Part shown: positions 17,317 through 26,534 of the stretch, piece by piece
Layout of the letters: each line of letters begins with the position of its first letter
How positions within the stretch are numbered: position 1 is the stretch's first letter
DNA from: Lachnospiraceae bacterium
Lineage (GTDB): Bacteria; Bacillota; Clostridia; Lachnospirales; Lachnospiraceae
Assembly (NCBI GenBank): GCA_017621975.1
Contig: JAGARW010000048.1
Span: 1 to 51,053, forward strand
Length of the DNA: 51,053 bases
Direction of reading: 5' to 3'
Translations under genes and position numbers: made by a program
The notes under the pieces: generated by a model
What the model saw: only the letters and a program-made list of their open reading frames with translations
What the model was told of the DNA's origin: nothing
Database searches by the model: none

Positions 17317-17352
17317 AAAAGGTCTCAAGGCATACCGCTTTGGGACCTTTTT
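17317..17352 (+). terminator. Rho-independent terminator of the ytf operon
   Basis: Arms 17318-17330 (AAAGGTCTCAAGG) and 17338-17350 (CTTTGGGACCTTT) pair over 13 positions with two non-Watson-Crick pairs, followed by a T-run. Confidence 0.85.
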
Positions 17353-17354
17353 GA

Positions 17355-17384
17355 TTGCGGAAGAAACGCAGGCTATGCTATAAT
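17355..17384 (+). promoter_or_regulatory. Probable promoter of the small membrane protein gene
   Basis: TATAAT at 17379-17384 is a consensus -10 box. TTGCGG at 17355-17360 lies 18 bases upstream as a weak -35. The gene start is 60 bases downstream. Confidence 0.55.
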
Positions 17385-17443
17385 AAAACAAATATTATGC
17401 GCGCAGGCAATGAGCCGTGCGGTGAAAGAAGAAAGGACAGTCT

Positions 17444-17797
17444 ATGGGGAAAAAAGAAAAAGACCAAAAAATACAAACAAAGTATCTTCCTACGAAATTT
17501 ACGTTGACCGTACGTGTGCTTGTCGGAGCTTACCTGCTCTACACATCGTATTCGCTGATTGACGGCGTTGTGAGCGGAGAGGGCAGAGACAAATACTTTT
17601 TCGGTATTTTTATGATCGCTTTTGCGATCATCGGCATTTTGTTGATTCTGTTTGCCGGATGCGACCTGCTGCGCGGCAAATATGTTGACGGCGCAATGGA
17701 CGCCGGAGAAGAGACGGAAGAAAACAAAATAGAAGAAAACGGCGCTGAAGCGTTAGAGGAGGATGCCAGGTCGGAAAAAGAAGACAAGCCGGAATAA
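17444..17797 (+). CDS. Small two-helix membrane protein with acidic tail, function unknown
   Basis: A 117-residue protein I do not recognise. It has a basic N-terminal head (MGKKEKDQKIQTK), a hydrophobic segment at about 22-42, a second at about 55-78, and a strongly acidic, Glu-rich tail from about 87 onward. AAAGGA precedes the ATG. It sits alone between the terminator of the ytf operon and the chvE control region, with its own promoter, so it may not belong to sugar uptake at all. Its codon use is like its neighbours, which supports it being a real gene. Confidence 0.7.
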   Translation: MGKKEKDQKIQTKYLPTKFTLTVRVLVGAYLLYTSYSLIDGVVSGEGRDKYFFGIFMIAFAIIGILLILFAGCDLLRGKYVDGAMDAGEETEENKIEENGAEALEEDARSEKEDKPE

Positions 17798-17852
17798 CTA
17801 TATGTAGTATGATGCGACAAAAGTACTGCATAAATATGGAAAAAATAAGTTG

Positions 17853-17885
17853 TATGTGTACAAATTTGTGCAATTTGTACACATA
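17853..17885. promoter_or_regulatory. 33-bp palindromic operator upstream of chvE
   Basis: A perfect 14-bp inverted repeat, TATGTGTACAAATT (17853-17866) and AATTTGTACACATA (17872-17885), around TGTGC. The ATTTGTAC half-sites resemble those described for Bacillus AraR, though arranged facing outward. It ends 15 bases before the -35 box. Binding by one of the two GntR/LacI proteins, or by the response regulator, is inferred. Confidence 0.75.
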
Positions 17886-17900
17886 TTTTTTGAAAAAGTG

Positions 17901-17929
17901 TTGACAAATATGCACTGCTGATTTATGAT
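17901..17929 (+). promoter_or_regulatory. Strong promoter for the chvE operon
   Basis: TTGACA (17901-17906), exactly 17 bases, then TATGAT (17924-17929): a near-consensus housekeeping sigma promoter directly after the palindromic operator. Confidence 0.85.
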
Positions 17930-18143
17930 ATTAATAGTCGGTTGGGACAGAGTTTCGAGAAACGGAAGAAAAGATGCCCAAATGATTGTTATAAAAATAA
18001 CAAAAGCTATACAAAACGCACAAGGCAAAAAAAGCATTTCGACAAAACACCTTGAAAATTTTATAAAACGTACAAAACCATACAAGTGTATGGATTGTAA
18101 ATACAACTTTTTCAAAACTTTTATTAATTAGGGAGGAAAAAAC
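17930..18143 (+). other. Long 5' leader of chvE
   Basis: About 205 untranslated bases follow the expected transcription start. They contain the palindromes CCATAC-AAGT-GTATGG (18078-18093) and TTGTA-AA-TACAA (about 18095-18106), and several TACAA half-sites. No known riboswitch pattern was recognised. The leader may hold extra repressor sites or stabilise the mRNA. GGAGG lies just before the ATG. Confidence 0.55.
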
Positions 18144-19301
18144 ATGAAAAAGAAAGTTTTAAGCGCATTGCTCAGCGTAGCAATGGTAGCGACTCTGTTA
18201 GTTGGCTGCGGCAGCAGTGCAGAGACAGAGACAGCGGCTCCGGCAGCAGAGACAGAAGAAGCGGCAGCTCCGGCAGCAGAGACAGAAGAAGCGGCGGCTC
18301 CGGCAGCAGAATCTAACGGCAAGAAAGTCGGCGTTGCAATGCCTACACAGTCTTCTGAAAGATGGATCAACGACGGCGCTAATATGAAAGCACAGTTAGA
18401 GGCTCTTGGCTATGAAGTAGATCTTCAGTATGCTGAAGACGATGTTCAGGCTCAGGTTTCTCAGATCGAAAACATGATCGCTTCCGGCGTTAACTGCTTA
18501 GTTATCGCATCTATCGACTCTTCTGCATTAGTAAACGTAGAAGCTCAGGCAAAGGAAGCTGGTATTCCGATTATCGCTTATGACCGTCTGTTAATGGATA
18601 CAGACGCTGTTTCCTACTATGCAACATTCGATAACAAGGGTGTTGGTACAGCAATCGGTAAATACATCGAAGAGAAGAAAGATTTAGCAAACGCTACAGA
18701 ATCTTACACAATCGAGTTCTTCATGGGCTCTCCTGACGATAACAACGCTCATATGTTATACGCAGGTCTGATGGAAGTTCTTCAGCCATACCTTGACAAC
18801 GGCACACTCGTTTGCAAGTCCGGCAGAACATCCTTCGATGATACATGTATCCTTAGATGGTCTCAGGAAACAGCTCAGCAGAACTGCGAGAACTACTTAA
18901 CAGGTTTCTATGCTGACGAAGACCTTGACATCTGCGCAACAGCATTCGACGGATTCGCTTATGGATGTAAAGCAGCTCTTGAAGGCGCTGGCTACACAGC
19001 AGAAAACTGGCCGCTGATCACAGGACAGGATGCAGAGCTGATGGCTACAAAGAACATCATCGCTGGTACACAGACAATGTCTATCTACAAAGACACACGT
19101 CTCTTAGCTGAGAAGTGCGTAACAATGGTACAGGCAGTTCTGGAAGGTGAAGAACCGGAAATCAACGATACAGAGCAGTACAACAACAACGTAATCGTTG
19201 TTCCTTCTTACCTGTGCACACCGGTAGCTGTTGATAAAGACAACTACAAAGAAATCATCGTAGACGGTGGATATTACACAGAAGAACAGTTAGCTGAGTA
19301 A
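18144..19301 (+). CDS. chvE: Multiple-monosaccharide-binding lipoprotein ChvE-like
   Basis: A 385-residue lipoprotein. The signal peptide MKKKVLSALLSVAMVATLL ends in VGC with Cys22, followed by an Ala/Glu/Pro/Thr repeat tether (about 25-55). The binding domain has VGVAMPTQSSERWINDG, IASGVNCLVIASIDSSAL and IPIIAYDRLL, close to ChvE of Agrobacterium, which binds arabinose, galactose, glucose and xylose. ATPase and permease genes of the matching type follow. Thr and Ala codon choice (ACA, GCA, GCT) differs from nearby genes and fits very high expression. A stable hairpin follows the stop codon. The operator and strong promoter upstream imply sugar-controlled expression. Confidence 0.9.
   Translation: MKKKVLSALLSVAMVATLLVGCGSSAETETAAPAAETEEAAAPAAETEEAAAPAAESNGKKVGVAMPTQSSERWINDGANMKAQLEALGYEVDLQYAEDDVQAQVSQIENMIASGVNCLVIASIDSSALVNVEAQAKEAGIPIIAYDRLLMDTDAVSYYATFDNKGVGTAIGKYIEEKKDLANATESYTIEFFMGSPDDNNAHMLYAGLMEVLQPYLDNGTLVCKSGRTSFDDTCILRWSQETAQQNCENYLTGFYADEDLDICATAFDGFAYGCKAALEGAGYTAENWPLITGQDAELMATKNIIAGTQTMSIYKDTRLLAEKCVTMVQAVLEGEEPEINDTEQYNNNVIVVPSYLCTPVAVDKDNYKEIIVDGGYYTEEQLAE
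18231..18311 (+). repeat. 30-bp tandem repeat in the chvE tether
   Basis: Two full and one partial 30-base units begin at 18231, 18261 and 18291, encoding (T/A)AAPAAETEE. The units differ by only a few bases. Copy number probably varies between strains and would change only the length of the surface tether. Confidence 0.85.
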
Positions 19302-19322
19302 TAAAATAGCAATGTTATGAAT

Positions 19323-19354
19323 AGGGTGGCGGCAGGCTTGCTGCCACCCTTTTT
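19323..19354 (+). terminator. Hairpin after chvE (partial terminator or mRNA stabiliser)
   Basis: AGGGTGGC (19323-19330) pairs with GCCACCCT (19343-19350), followed by TTTT. It lies between the binding-protein gene and its ATPase gene, where it could reduce read-through and protect chvE mRNA. Confidence 0.75.
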
Positions 19355-19415
19355 GAATCTGTAAAAGGATTCAATAAATCATAAGATAAGAAATTAAAGA
19401 AAAGGAGCTGAGAAA

Positions 19416-20975
19416 ATGTCGGATTACATCTTGGAGATGAATCATATCACGAAAGAATTTTCGGGCGTTAAAGCGTTGGATGATGTTAATCTGAAGGTAA
19501 AACGCGGAGAAATCCATGCTCTGTGCGGTGAAAACGGAGCCGGAAAATCCACTCTGATGAACGTTTTATCTGGTGTTTATCCCCACGGTACATATTCGGG
19601 CGATATTGTATACAAGGGTGAGACATGCAATTTCCACAACTTGCGTGACAGCGAGGAGAAGGGCATCGTAATTATCCATCAGGAATTGGCGCTTAGCCCG
19701 AATCTTTCCGTTGCCGAGAACGTATTTCTGGGAAATGAGCAGACGCTTGCAAAAGGGGTCATCGACTGGACAAAGACGAGAAAGCATGCCCAGGAGATGC
19801 TTGAAAAAGTTGGATTGGAGCATGAGGACGTAAATGCTCTTGTAGGTACACTTGGTGTTGGTAAACAGCAGTTGATCGAAATTGCAAAAGCGATGGCGAA
19901 GAAGGTAGAACTTCTGATTCTGGATGAGCCTACGGCGGCATTGAATGATGAAGAAAGCCGGAAGCTGCTTGACATTATGCTGGAACTGAAAAAACAGGGC
20001 GTTACCTGTATTATCATTTCCCATAAGCTGAATGAGATCGAATATGTATGCGATGCAGTTACGGTTATCCGTGACGGTAAATCGATCGAAACGATCGTTA
20101 AAGGCGTAGATGAATTTACAGAAGACCGTATTATCAAGGGTATGGTTGGTCGTGAGCTTACAAACCGTTATCCGGTTCGTGAGGGCGTTACCATTGGCGA
20201 TACGATCTTTGAAGTAAAAAATTGGAATGTATTCCATCCGGAAGATGGCAAACGCCAGGTTCTGAAGGATATTAATATCAGCGTAAAGGCGGGCGAGGTA
20301 GTCGGTCTTGCCGGACTGATGGGCGCAGGAAGAACAGAATTCGCCATGAGCCTTTTCGGACAGAGCTATGGGCAGAAGATTTCCGGTACGGTTAAGATTA
20401 ACGGAAAAGAAGTGCATCTGAAGACGGTTAAGGACGCGATCGACAATAAGCTTGCTTATGTGTCTGAAGACCGTAAGACATATGGTCTGGTGCTGATCAA
20501 TGATATTAAAGAAAACATGACATTGGCAGCGCGCCCGAAATTCTTTTCCAAGCACGGCGTTATCAACGGCAACGACGAGATCGTAGCGGCAGAAGAATAT
20601 AAGAAGAGAATCAACGTAAAGGCAAATTCCATTGAACAGGTAGTAGGCTCTTTGTCCGGTGGTAATCAGCAGAAGGTCGTTCTTGCAAAATGGATGCTGA
20701 CACAGCCGGATGTATTGATTCTTGACGAACCTACCCGTGGTATCGACGTAGGCGCAAAATACGAAATCTATTGTGTCATCAATGACCTTGCAAAAGCCGG
20801 TAAAGCGGTTATCGTTATTTCTTCCGAAATGCCGGAAATTATCGGTACATGCGACAGAGTATACGTTATCAACGAAGGCGAGATCGCAGGCGAACTGAGT
20901 AAAGAAGAAGTAACACAGGAAAAAATTATGCAATGTATTATGGCTCATAATAGAAAGGAAGATGGAAATGAATAA
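19416..20975 (+). CDS. mmsA: Multiple-monosaccharide ABC transporter ATPase MmsA/GguA
   Basis: A 519-residue double ABC ATPase. Domain 1 has [21 protein letters not shown] and [12 protein letters not shown]. Domain 2 has the altered [25 protein letters not shown] and [13 protein letters not shown]. The PHGTYSGDI insertion and the [13 protein letters not shown] stretch are typical of XylG/GguA proteins that partner ChvE. AAAGGAG precedes the ATG. The stop overlaps the permease gene by 8 bases. It powers import of arabinose or other monosaccharides captured by the ChvE-like protein. Confidence 0.92.
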   Translation: MSDYILEMNHITKEFSGVKALDDVNLKVKRGEIHALCGENGAGKSTLMNVLSGVYPHGTYSGDIVYKGETCNFHNLRDSEEKGIVIIHQELALSPNLSVAENVFLGNEQTLAKGVIDWTKTRKHAQEMLEKVGLEHEDVNALVGTLGVGKQQLIEIAKAMAKKVELLILDEPTAALNDEESRKLLDIMLELKKQGVTCIIISHKLNEIEYVCDAVTVIRDGKSIETIVKGVDEFTEDRIIKGMVGRELTNRYPVREGVTIGDTIFEVKNWNVFHPEDGKRQVLKDINISVKAGEVVGLAGLMGAGRTEFAMSLFGQSYGQKISGTVKINGKEVHLKTVKDAIDNKLAYVSEDRKTYGLVLINDIKENMTLAARPKFFSKHGVINGNDEIVAAEEYKKRINVKANSIEQVVGSLSGGNQQKVVLAKWMLTQPDVLILDEPTRGIDVGAKYEIYCVINDLAKAGKAVIVISSEMPEIIGTCDRVYVINEGEIAGELSKEEVTQEKIMQCIMAHNRKEDGNE

Positions 20976-22137
20976 GAAAAAAGTAGTAAATCTTGACATG
21001 AAACAGTATGGTATGTTTCTTGCCCTTATTGCAATTTATGTTATTTTCGCTGTTATGACAGGCGGAAAGAATTTATCTCCGGCTAATATCAACAACCTGA
21101 TCATGCAGAACGGATATGTTGTTATCCTTGCAGTCGGCATGCTGCTTTGCGTACTGACAGGTAACGTCGATCTGGGCGTTGGTTCTGTTGTCGCTGTCTG
21201 CGGCGCAGTAGCAGGTATCGTAATGATCGACCATAAGATGAGCATGTGGGTTGCAATTATTGCAGCGCTTGCGATCGGTCTGGTAATTGGTATGTTTGCA
21301 GGATTTTTCATTGCATACCTCGGTATTCCGCCTTTCGTAGTAACGCTGGCGACAATGCTTATGGGACGCGGTCTTACATATACATTGTTACAGGCGCAGA
21401 CAAAGGGACCGCTTCCTGACAATTACGTATTTATCGGCGCAGGTTTCCTTCCGACAATTAAGATTCCGTTCGGCGACGGTACGCTTGACTTAGTCAGCAT
21501 CATCGTAGCTGCGGTTGTTTCCGTAGCGCTCATTCTTGCAGAAATGAAAAATATTGCAACAAAGAAAAGATATAATTTTGCAACAAATCCGGCATGGCAG
21601 CTTGTTGTAAAAAATGCCGTTATGCTTGTAATCGTATGGTTCTTCTTCTATAAACTGGCTCGTTATAACGGTCTTCCGTTCGTACTGCTGATCATGGCTC
21701 TGCTCGTTGGTTTATATGCTTTTATCACAAGCAAGACTGTTGCGGGACGTCAGATCTATGCACTTGGCGGCAACCGTAAGGCGGCAAATCTTTCCGGTAT
21801 CGATACAAAGAAAGTATTTTTCTGGGTATATACAAACATGGGCGTTTTAAGCGCTTTGGCAGGTATTGTGCTTTCCGCGCGTAACGCGTCTTCCACACCG
21901 AAGGCCGGCGACGGTTTCGAAATGGATGCGATCGCTTCCTGCTACATCGGCGGTGCGGCGGTAGCCGGCGGCGCTGGTACTGTTATGGGCGCGGTAGTCG
22001 GTGCGTTTATCATGGGTATTCTGAACAACGGTATGTCTCTGTATGGATGGTCTACGGATATTCAGAAGATCGTAAAAGGCGCGGTTCTGTTAGGCGCCGT
22101 TACAGTAGACGTAATTTCCAAGAATAAAAAGAACTAA
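20968..22137 (+). CDS. mmsB: Multiple-monosaccharide ABC transporter permease MmsB/GguB
   Basis: A 389-residue permease of the RbsC/XylH family with about 10 hydrophobic segments, longer than the ytf permeases as expected for GguB. Motifs include [20 protein letters not shown] and [20 protein letters not shown]. Two ATGs lie close together; 20968 is preferred since it is 8 bases from AAAGGA, while 20962 is only 2 bases away. A single permease probably forms a homodimer with MmsA. A strong hairpin with T-run about 40 bases after the stop likely ends the operon. Confidence 0.9.
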   Translation: MNKKKVVNLDMKQYGMFLALIAIYVIFAVMTGGKNLSPANINNLIMQNGYVVILAVGMLLCVLTGNVDLGVGSVVAVCGAVAGIVMIDHKMSMWVAIIAALAIGLVIGMFAGFFIAYLGIPPFVVTLATMLMGRGLTYTLLQAQTKGPLPDNYVFIGAGFLPTIKIPFGDGTLDLVSIIVAAVVSVALILAEMKNIATKKRYNFATNPAWQLVVKNAVMLVIVWFFFYKLARYNGLPFVLLIMALLVGLYAFITSKTVAGRQIYALGGNRKAANLSGIDTKKVFFWVYTNMGVLSALAGIVLSARNASSTPKAGDGFEMDAIASCYIGGAAVAGGAGTVMGAVVGAFIMGILNNGMSLYGWSTDIQKIVKGAVLLGAVTVDVISKNKKN

Positions 22138-22176
22138 TCGGCTGTAGATGAGCCTTAAGATTGACTAGGGGGAATG

Positions 22177-22214
22177 AAAGGCTGCTTATGAGAAAACCCC
22201 ATAAGCGGCCTTTT
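22177..22214 (+). terminator. Strong hairpin with T-run overlapping the likely start of the second repressor gene
   Basis: Arms 22177-22190 and 22200-22213 form a 14-bp stem with a single G-T wobble and a 9-base loop, ending in TTTT. It would end the mmsB transcript. It also covers the AAAGG site and ATG (22188) of the following gene, so it could instead, or also, limit that gene's translation. Confidence 0.75.
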
Positions 22215-23309
22215 ATGATAGGAATGGCGAAAGATATACCGAAGTATTTAGAACTTGTAAACTGGATACAAGAGCAGATCGATACCAAAAAACTGCTTCC
22301 CGGACAGAAGCTGTATTCGGAAAATGAATTGAGCGAGATGTTCGGACTCAGCAGGCAGACGGTGCGCCATGCGATCAGCATACTGGAGCAGGATCACATA
22401 TTGAAACGTGTGCAGGGCAGCGGGACGTATATCAGTGAAAATCCTGCGGAGAATATAGCGGACAGAAACAGGATCGCAGTGATCATGACATATTTGGACG
22501 GCTATATTTTTCCGCGTACGATCCAGTCGATCGAAAGCACGTTTTCGGAAGCGGGGTATTCCGTACAGATTGCTTTTACAAATAATCTTGTAAACAAGGA
22601 AAGAACGATTCTGGAAGATATACTGGATAAGGACGAGGTGGCGGGTGTGCTTGTAGAAGCGACTAAAAGCGCGCTTCCCAATCCGAATATGCATTTTTAT
22701 CGGGAAATCGATCAAAGAAGAATACCGGTTCTTTTTATCAATAGTTTTTATCAGGCGCTGCCTATGCCGCACGTTTCCATCAACGACAAGGAAGCGGCGA
22801 AGCTGGCGACAAGATACCTGATTAAGAAGGGTCATCGGAGAATAACGGGTATCTTTAAACTGGACGACGGGCAGGGGCATTTGCGCTATTCCGGTTTTGC
22901 CGAGTCGCTGACGGAAGCGGGAATTATCTACGACGAAGCGAGGATCATGTGGGTAGATACGGAAGACGTAAAGAACCTTATGAAACTGCGGGATAAGATC
23001 AGAGAGAGGCTGGCAGGATGTAGCGCGGTCGTCTGCTACAACGACGAGGTGGCGTTCGGGCTGCTGAAAGTATTAAAAAAAGAAAGGATAAGCGTACCGG
23101 AAGACCTTTCGATCGTAAGCATCGACGATTCAGAACTCGCCGTACTTGGAGGTATCAAGCTGACGTCGGTTCCGTATCCGATGGAGCGGCTTGGAGAAAA
23201 GGCTGCCCGCAATCTTCTGGAGATGATACGCAATCCCAAATTTGACGGCAATTATGAATTTGACGTACATGTGGTGGAAAGAGATTCCGTAAAGGAATTG
23301 AAATCATAA
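22188..23309 (+). CDS. araR: GntR/LacI-type arabinose repressor, AraR-like
   Basis: A protein of about 373 residues: a GntR winged helix (LPGQKLYSENELSEMFGLSRQ, wing GSGTYI) followed by a LacI-type effector domain. It lies directly upstream of araA, 20 bases apart, which supports AraR identity. The start is uncertain: ATG 22188 has AAAGG six bases upstream but sits in a hairpin; ATGs at 22215 and 22224 start nearer the conserved MAKDIPKYLELV segment but lack good sites; a TTG at 22161 lacks one too. It probably represses the arabinose genes and the chvE operon until arabinose binds. It is a paralogue of the repressor at 10938. Confidence 0.87.
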   Translation: MRKPHKRPFMIGMAKDIPKYLELVNWIQEQIDTKKLLPGQKLYSENELSEMFGLSRQTVRHAISILEQDHILKRVQGSGTYISENPAENIADRNRIAVIMTYLDGYIFPRTIQSIESTFSEAGYSVQIAFTNNLVNKERTILEDILDKDEVAGVLVEATKSALPNPNMHFYREIDQRRIPVLFINSFYQALPMPHVSINDKEAAKLATRYLIKKGHRRITGIFKLDDGQGHLRYSGFAESLTEAGIIYDEARIMWVDTEDVKNLMKLRDKIRERLAGCSAVVCYNDEVAFGLLKVLKKERISVPEDLSIVSIDDSELAVLGGIKLTSVPYPMERLGEKAARNLLEMIRNPKFDGNYEFDVHVVERDSVKELKS

Positions 23310-23329
23310 AAAAAGAAAAGGAGATCATT

Positions 23330-24832
23330 ATGAAAACAGCAAAAAATTATAAGTTTTGGTTTTGCACAGGTTCTCAGGATTTGTATGGCGACGAGTGCCT
23401 GAGACACGTAGCGGATCATTCCGCAAAAATCGTAGAAGGGCTGAATGCAGGCGGAAAGCTTCCTTATGAAGTAGTGCTGCGTCCGACGCTAATCGATCAG
23501 GCTTCCATCAGAAAGACCTTTAACGAAGCGAACAACGACGACGAATGCGCGGGCGTTATTACATGGATGCATACGTTTTCTCCTGCAAAAATGTGGATCA
23601 TCGGTCTGCAGGAATACAAAAAACCGCTTTGCCATTTACATACACAGTTCAATGAAGAAATTCCTTACGATACAATGGATATGGATTTCATGAACGAAAA
23701 TCAGTCTGCGCACGGCGACAGAGAATACGGTCATATCGTAAGCCGTATGGGAATCGAAAGAAAGATTATCGTAGGTCACTGGGCTGACGCTGCGGTTCAG
23801 GAAAAGCTCGGAAGCTGGATGAGAACGGCGATCGGCGTTATGGAATCTTCCCATATCCGTGTATGCCGCTTCGGCGACAACATGAACAACGTTGCCGTTA
23901 CAGAAGGAGATAAGGTAGAAGCGCAGATCAAATTCGGCTGGGAGATCGATCATTACAATGTAAACGATCTGGTAGAATATGTAGACGCAGTTTCCGAAGG
24001 CGACGTAAACGCGCTGACAGACGAATATTACAGCAAATATGAAGTTGCTCTGGAAGGAAGAGACGAAGCCGAATTCAGAAGACATGTAGCCGTACAGGCA
24101 CAGATCGAGATCGGTATGGAGAAGTTCTTAGAAGAAGGAAATTATCAGGCGTTCGTAACACACTTCGGTATGCTTGGCGGATTGAAACAGCTTCCGGGAC
24201 TCGCAGTACAGAGACTGATGGAAAAAGGCTATGGCTTCGGCGGCGAAGGCGACTGGAAGACGGCGGCTATGGATCGTCTGATCAAGATCATGACGGCGGG
24301 TGTTCCGAATGCAAAGGGAAGTTCCTTCATGGAAGATTATACATACAACTTTGTACCGGGAAAAGAAGGCATTATTCAGGCGCATATGCTTGAGGTATGC
24401 CCGACGATCGCAGAAGGCCCGATCACAATGAAATGCCAGCCGCTCTCTATGGGCAACAGAGAAGACCCAGCGCGTATCGTATTTCAGGCAAAGGAAGGAA
24501 GCGGTATCGCGACCTCTCTTGTAGACCTTGGACACAGATTCCGTCTGATCATCAATGCGGTAGACTGCAAGAAGGTAGAGAAGCCTCTGCCGAAGCTCCC
24601 TGTCGGCATCAACTATTGGACGCCGCAGCCTGACCTGTATACAGGTGCGGAAGCATGGATTCTTGCAGGCGGCGCTCATCATACGGCGTTTACGTATGAC
24701 CTTTCCGTAGAGCAGATGGTTGACTGGGCTGCTGCAATGGGAATCGAAAGCGTTGTTATTGATAAGGATACAAAAATCAGAGACCTTAAGAACGAGCTGA
24801 AGTGGAATGAGATCGCATTCAGATTAAAATAA
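23330..24832 (+). CDS. araA: L-arabinose isomerase
   Basis: A 500-residue protein, the normal size for AraA, which converts L-arabinose to L-ribulose in the cytoplasm using a divalent metal, usually Mn2+. Visible family segments are [11 protein letters not shown] at the N-terminus, [56 protein letters not shown] in the middle (read in parts) and GGAHHTAF near the C-terminus with the conserved His pair. AGGAG precedes the ATG. It follows the araR-like gene and is 16 bases before the kinase gene, so araA, the kinase and probably araR are one transcript. Confidence 0.96.
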   Translation: MKTAKNYKFWFCTGSQDLYGDECLRHVADHSAKIVEGLNAGGKLPYEVVLRPTLIDQASIRKTFNEANNDDECAGVITWMHTFSPAKMWIIGLQEYKKPLCHLHTQFNEEIPYDTMDMDFMNENQSAHGDREYGHIVSRMGIERKIIVGHWADAAVQEKLGSWMRTAIGVMESSHIRVCRFGDNMNNVAVTEGDKVEAQIKFGWEIDHYNVNDLVEYVDAVSEGDVNALTDEYYSKYEVALEGRDEAEFRRHVAVQAQIEIGMEKFLEEGNYQAFVTHFGMLGGLKQLPGLAVQRLMEKGYGFGGEGDWKTAAMDRLIKIMTAGVPNAKGSSFMEDYTYNFVPGKEGIIQAHMLEVCPTIAEGPITMKCQPLSMGNREDPARIVFQAKEGSGIATSLVDLGHRFRLIINAVDCKKVEKPLPKLPVGINYWTPQPDLYTGAEAWILAGGAHHTAFTYDLSVEQMVDWAAAMGIESVVIDKDTKIRDLKNELKWNEIAFRLK

Positions 24833-24848
24833 ACAGGGGGAAAATCAG

Positions 24849-26456
24849 ATGGGTATTGATAAGAACACGGCAAAGAACACGATCGAAGCGGGTAAGGCTG
24901 TCCTTGGTATCGAATTCGGTTCTACCAGAATCAAAGCGGTTCTGATCGGCGAGGATAACGCGCCGATCGCATCCGGCAGCCACGACTGGGAAAACGATTA
25001 TGTAGACGGTATCTGGACCTACAGCCTTGATAAGATTCATGCGGGATTACAGGACTGCTACAAAAATCTGGTAGAAGATGTAAAAGCGCAGTACGGCGTA
25101 GGCATCAAAACGCTCGGAGCGATCGGCTTCAGCGCCATGATGCACGGTTATATGGCGTTTGATAAGGACGGCAAGCTTCTCGTACCGTTCCGTACATGGA
25201 GAAATACGATTACAGAGCAGGCGTCCGAAGAGCTGACAAAGCTGTTTGATTTCCATATTCCGCAGAGATGGAGCATTGCTCATCTGTATCAGGCAATTCT
25301 CAATAAGGAAGAGCATGTGAAGGACGTAACGTTCTTTACGACGTTGGCGGGATATATTCATTGGCAGCTTACAGGCGTTAAGGTGCTCGGTGTAGGAGAA
25401 GCGTCCGGTATGTTCCCGATCGATATCGCAACGGGAGACTTCGATCAGAGCATGATTGCAAAATTTGACGAAAAGACAGCTTCTTACGGTTTCGCATGGA
25501 AGCTCGGCGATATACTTCCGAAGGTGCTGACGGCCGGCGAAGACGCAGGCACTCTGACAGCGGAAGGCGCGAAGTTCCTTGATCCGTCGGGAGAACTCGA
25601 AGCAGGCATCCGTCTGTGCCCGCCGGAAGGCGACGCGGGAACCGGTATGGTGGCGACGAACAGCGTTAAAGTCCGCACCGGTAACGTATCTGCCGGAACG
25701 AGCGTATTCGGTATGGTAGTACTTGAAAAAGAACTGAAAAAGGTACATGAAGAGCTTGATCTTGTAACGACGCCGAACGGACATCTCGTTGCAATGGCTC
25801 ACTGCAACAACTGTACGTCCGATCTGAACGCATGGGTAAATATTTTTAAGGAATTCGCTGAAAGCTTCGGCATCGACGTTGATATGAATAAGCTGTTCGG
25901 TACGCTTTACAACAAAGCGCTGGAAGGCGATAAGGACTGCGGCGGACTGCTTTCGTACAACTATTTCTCCGGCGAGCATATCGTAGGAATGGAAGAAGGA
26001 AGACCGTTATTTGTCCGCACACCGAATGCAAAATTCAACCTTGCAAACTTCATGCGTGTGAACCTGTTCGCAGCGCTCGGAGTATTGAAGACAGGTCTTG
26101 ACATCCTGTTCAAGGAAGAAGGCGTTCAGGTAGACGAAATTCTCGGTCACGGCGGTCTATTCAAGACAAAGGGCGTAGGTCAGAGTATTCTTGCCGCTGC
26201 GATCAACACGCCTGTTTCCGTTATGGAGACGGCAGGAGAAGGCGGCGCATGGGGTATCGCATTGCTCGCTTCCTATATGATCCAGAAGAAAGACGGCGAA
26301 GAGCTTGACGAGTTCTTAAGCAGAGCCGTATTTGCAGGCGAAAAAGGAAGCCGTATCGAGCCTGATCCTGAGGACGTTGCAGGCTTTGACGAATTCATCG
26401 AACGTTATACAAAGGGGCTGCCGATCGAAAGAGCAGCGATTGATTTTCTGAAATAA
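24849..26456 (+). CDS. FGGY-family sugar kinase, probable L-ribulokinase (non-classical AraB)
   Basis: A 535-residue FGGY kinase. The N-terminal phosphate loop reads [13 protein letters not shown] (about 20-32), with Glu22 where most FGGY kinases have Asp. Further family segments are [30 protein letters not shown], and [14 protein letters not shown] near the C-terminus. Position between araA and araD makes L-ribulose 5-kinase the natural role: it would make L-ribulose-5-phosphate from ribulose and ATP. The sequence is not the classical AraB type by eye, so xylulokinase activity cannot be excluded. GGGGGAA lies before the ATG. Confidence 0.85.
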   Translation: MGIDKNTAKNTIEAGKAVLGIEFGSTRIKAVLIGEDNAPIASGSHDWENDYVDGIWTYSLDKIHAGLQDCYKNLVEDVKAQYGVGIKTLGAIGFSAMMHGYMAFDKDGKLLVPFRTWRNTITEQASEELTKLFDFHIPQRWSIAHLYQAILNKEEHVKDVTFFTTLAGYIHWQLTGVKVLGVGEASGMFPIDIATGDFDQSMIAKFDEKTASYGFAWKLGDILPKVLTAGEDAGTLTAEGAKFLDPSGELEAGIRLCPPEGDAGTGMVATNSVKVRTGNVSAGTSVFGMVVLEKELKKVHEELDLVTTPNGHLVAMAHCNNCTSDLNAWVNIFKEFAESFGIDVDMNKLFGTLYNKALEGDKDCGGLLSYNYFSGEHIVGMEEGRPLFVRTPNAKFNLANFMRVNLFAALGVLKTGLDILFKEEGVQVDEILGHGGLFKTKGVGQSILAAAINTPVSVMETAGEGGAWGIALLASYMIQKKDGEELDEFLSRAVFAGEKGSRIEPDPEDVAGFDEFIERYTKGLPIERAAIDFLK

Positions 26457-26518
26457 GCGTTGATAGGGAATGCGGAGGGTGGAATTTTAAGCTCCGCCCG
26501 CTGCGCTTCCAAACGCTT
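26455..26518 (+). other. Structured intercistronic gap between kinase gene and araD
   Basis: Nested arms: AAGCGTT (26455-26461) with AACGCTT (26512-26518), and inside GCGGAG (26472-26477) with CTCCGC (26492-26497). No T-run follows. It may tune relative araD expression. Confidence 0.5.
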
Positions 26519-26534
26519 CTAAGTGGAGGAGAAC

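Noticed and set aside
18231-18311. Short tandem repeats as a possible CRISPR array
   Set aside because: The 30-base units are contiguous, without spacers, in frame in chvE, and encode the lipoprotein tether.
19566-20999. Long open frame (477 codons) on the minus strand antisense to mmsA
   Set aside because: It mirrors the sense gene, has no domain pattern, has no ribosome-binding site, and mmsA has all ABC ATPase motifs on the other strand.
22174-22191. Five-codon upstream frame (MKGCL) overlapping the araR start as a leader peptide
   Set aside because: The G-rich site is only about two bases from its ATG, too near for normal initiation; it may be chance.
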